Below are positions 14,500 through 16,014 of a stretch of 16,014 bases of DNA, piece by piece. The position numbers were made by a program, and so were the translations under genes. Source of the stretch: Actinomycetota bacterium (GTDB taxonomy: Bacteria; Actinomycetota; Humimicrobiia; Humimicrobiales; Humimicrobiaceae); the NCBI GenBank assembly GCA_016932375.1, contig JAFGDA010000099.1, positions 1 to 16,014 on the forward strand, given 5' to 3'. The notes under the pieces are model-generated. The model searched no databases, was not told the origin of the DNA, and saw only the letters and a program-made list of their open reading frames with translations. Numbering within the stretch: the stretch's first letter is position 1; each line of letters starts with the position of its first letter.

Positions 14500-15168
14500 T
14501 TATTTTTTCAAGTGTTTGAACTTTTTAGCCATAATCTCCTTACATATGTTGACTCCAATCATGGCATCGATGCTCCAGTAATCTGCTCCTACATAGGCAC
14601 AAATCTTAGAATTAAGTATTCCACCGCCTATGATTGCAGGAGTCTGCGCTACATCGGTATCGTTCGACTGGCGAACAAGTCTTATAGTCTGTCGCATGGC
14701 ATCATAGGATATGGTAAGCAGACCGGAAAGACCAAGGATATCCGGTTTGATCTTTCGGGTTGATTCTAAAAATAGTTCCGGTTTTACATCCACACCCAGA
14801 TCGGTAACTGTAAAACCATGGCAACTCATCATTGTGATGAATATGTTCTTGCCGATATCGTGGATGTCTCCCTGTACGGTACCGAGCAATATATGACCCG
14901 ATTCGCGCCCACATAGGTGTTCCTTGAGGACCGGCTCAATCAATTCCATTGCCTCGCGAAAAATCTCGCCGGCCATAATAAGGCCTGAAAGGTAATACTC
15001 CTGTTGCTCATAACAAATACCAACCTGGCGCATCCCCTCCTGGCATTCTTCCAGCAGGATAAACGGATCATCTTTTTTTTGCAGGCGTTCCCTTATTGTA
15101 GCTAAAACGCTTTCTTCATCTAAATCAACAATCTGTTGGATGAGTTCATTATTATTAGAAATTATCAT
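14500..15168 (-). CDS. Methyltransferase corrinoid (cobalamin-binding) protein, MtaC/MtbC/MttC/MtgC family
   Basis: Cytoplasmic methyl carrier: a substrate-specific methyltransferase methylates its cobalt, and a second enzyme passes the methyl group to tetrahydrofolate or coenzyme M. The N-terminal helical cap domain (about 5-85) precedes a Rossmann-like B12 domain (about 91-218). The B12 motif D-I-H-D-I-G (101-106) supplies the axial ligand His103, with S-G-L (148-150) and G-G-G (181-183) for the nucleotide tail. Length (222) is normal. An upstream TTG at 15198 is possible, but the ATG at 15168, eight bases after AAAGGA, is better; it overlaps the end of the regulator gene by 14 bp, so translation is probably coupled. 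No methyltransferase or reductive activase is in the window, so the substrate (methylamine, glycine betaine, methanol or other) is open. Seven of nine Arg codons are CGN, unlike the upstream genes checked. Confidence 0.9.
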   Translation of the reverse strand: MIISNNNELIQQIVDLDEESVLATIRERLQKKDDPFILLEECQEGMRQVGICYEQQEYYLSGLIMAGEIFREAMELIEPVLKEHLCGRESGHILLGTVQGDIHDIGKNIFITMMSCHGFTVTDLGVDVKPELFLESTRKIKPDILGLSGLLTISYDAMRQTIRLVRQSNDTDVAQTPAIIGGGILNSKICAYVGADYWSIDAMIGVNICKEIMAKKFKHLKK

Positions 15169-15967
15169 ATATGCTATCCTTTGAGAGATCCAAACCAATG
15201 GAAGTATGTAACCGCAATTGATTGCTCAGGCAAATAAACCAGCCCCAGCTGACAGGTTTATCATCAAAATCAAAAAAAATATGTTCCAGGAATAAGCCTG
15301 CGGCAGGGAGAGGGGTTTTCAGAATAGCAGCCTCTTCTTTTGTAAACAGTATGGCTTCCATCTGTAGTTCACCCTTTTTTATCAGGGGGCTGCCAATCCC
15401 TGAAAATAACCCTTTCAGAATAGTTACTTCCAGTTCAGACTCGACAATTGGTCTCCTGGGATCATAGATCAGGTGTTCGCAATGATAAAAAGCCGGCTGA
15501 TTATACACAAGCAGCAATCGCCTGATGTAAATAGCCCGGACTCCAACTGTAATTTTCAGCTTTCTTGCTGTACGTTCATCAGTCTTGACAAGTCGTGCTT
15601 CTATCAGTTTAACCGTGGTAGCTTTTTCGTCACTGAATATCTCCTGGAAACGGTTTAAGTAAAAAGCAGCTGTACCAATACGTACAGCTTTGACAAAGGT
15701 GCCACGTCCCTGAGCCGTGCTGACTATGTTTTGCTCGGCTAAGAGGTTGATTGTTCGCCGTATTGTCATTGGACTGACATGGTAAGATTGAACCAGCATT
15801 GCTTCAGACGGCAACTGTTCACCAGGATGATACTTACCTGCATTGATTTGCTTGCGTATTATATTAGCCAATTGAATGTAGATAGGTTGACCGGATTCGC
15901 GATCTATCACATTGTATTCATAGGTTACGGAACCACCTTTGGATTCATTCATATATTTTCCAGCCAT
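15155..15967 (-). CDS. GntR family (HutC subfamily) transcriptional regulator with UTRA domain
   Basis: DNA-binding regulator whose C-terminal domain senses a small molecule. The winged helix-turn-helix (about 27-93) is clear: Q-P-I-Y-I-Q-L (27-33), G-E-Q-L-P-S-E (49-55), S-P-M-T-I-R-R-T-I-N-L-L (65-76) and G-R-G-T-F-V (87-92). A UTRA ligand domain (about 100-262) follows, with E-R-T-A-R-K-L (131-137) and I-Y-I-R-R-L (147-152). Length (270) is slightly above the family's usual 240-250, from a polar N-terminal lead. ATG 15967 has no ribosome site; ATG 15952, after GGAAAA, is an alternative. Overlap with the corrinoid gene downstream suggests it controls methyl-group use and responds to the substrate or a related compound; that is inference. 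Twelve of sixteen Arg codons are CGN. Its promoter must lie in the last 47 bp or beyond. Confidence 0.9.
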   Translation of the reverse strand: MAGKYMNESKGGSVTYEYNVIDRESGQPIYIQLANIIRKQINAGKYHPGEQLPSEAMLVQSYHVSPMTIRRTINLLAEQNIVSTAQGRGTFVKAVRIGTAAFYLNRFQEIFSDEKATTVKLIEARLVKTDERTARKLKITVGVRAIYIRRLLLVYNQPAFYHCEHLIYDPRRPIVESELEVTILKGLFSGIGSPLIKKGELQMEAILFTKEEAAILKTPLPAAGLFLEHIFFDFDDKPVSWGWFICLSNQLRLHTSIGLDLSKDSIYDNF

Positions 15968-16014
15968 TTAATTGCTGAAGTAACACAAAAAACATAAACG
16001 CGATTTAAAATTAT

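Noticed and set aside
14461..14763. 100-residue plus-strand ORF over the 3' end of the corrinoid gene
   Set aside because: Mostly antisense to the B12-binding domain, with no ribosome site.

Overview
The window reads as a piece of the chromosome of a strictly anaerobic, probably monoderm (single-membrane) bacterium. Base composition is low to moderate GC. In most genes Arg is encoded mainly by AGG/AGA. Several genes start with TTG. The exported proteins are lipoproteins, or work with lipid-anchored partners, and no outer-membrane component is present. A CooC-type nickel-insertion ATPase, an electron-bifurcating NfnAB pair, a methyltransferase corrinoid protein and a DUF5320 protein together suggest Wood-Ljungdahl or methyl-group metabolism, as in Clostridia-like acetogens or anaerobic deep-branching Actinobacteriota. 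The lineage cannot be fixed from this sequence alone.

Layout. (1) Positions 1-4070, plus strand: a large surface lipoprotein whose start lies outside the window, then a tight three-gene set grpE - lemA - TPM-domain protein. (2) 4202-5643, minus strand: a DUF89 metal-dependent phosphatase and a small Gly/Arg-rich DUF5320 protein, with a clear intrinsic terminator between them. (3) 5644-5853: a divergent regulatory region. It holds a near-consensus minus-strand promoter for DUF5320 with a dyad inside its spacer and a second copy at the likely transcription start, which looks like a repressor-controlled promoter. (4) 5854-9246, plus strand: cooC, then nfnA and nfnB, the last two separated by an unusual 230-bp gap. 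(5) 9556-10521, plus strand: a DUF4349 lipoprotein. A long stem-loop separates it from convergent genes. (6) 14136-10647, minus strand: a MacAB-like ABC system (lipid-anchored membrane-fusion protein, ATPase, permease) behind a good sigma-A-type promoter. (7) 15967-14500, minus strand: a GntR/HutC-family regulator overlapping a corrinoid protein gene. Their Arg codon use (CGN) differs from the upstream genes checked, suggesting a separately acquired cassette.

How it works together. The centre of the window is about redox and metal cofactors: CooC would load nickel into CO dehydrogenase or acetyl-CoA synthase encoded elsewhere, and NfnAB would balance NADH, NADPH and reduced ferredoxin. The corrinoid protein would carry methyl groups from a substrate-specific methyltransferase, not present here, to tetrahydrofolate, with the GntR protein as the likely substrate-responsive switch. 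The remaining genes are envelope and stress functions. I see no tRNA, rRNA, CRISPR array, insertion sequence or prophage. No wholly unfamiliar system is evident. The best leads are the dyad-controlled DUF5320 promoter beside cooC and the regulator-corrinoid cassette.
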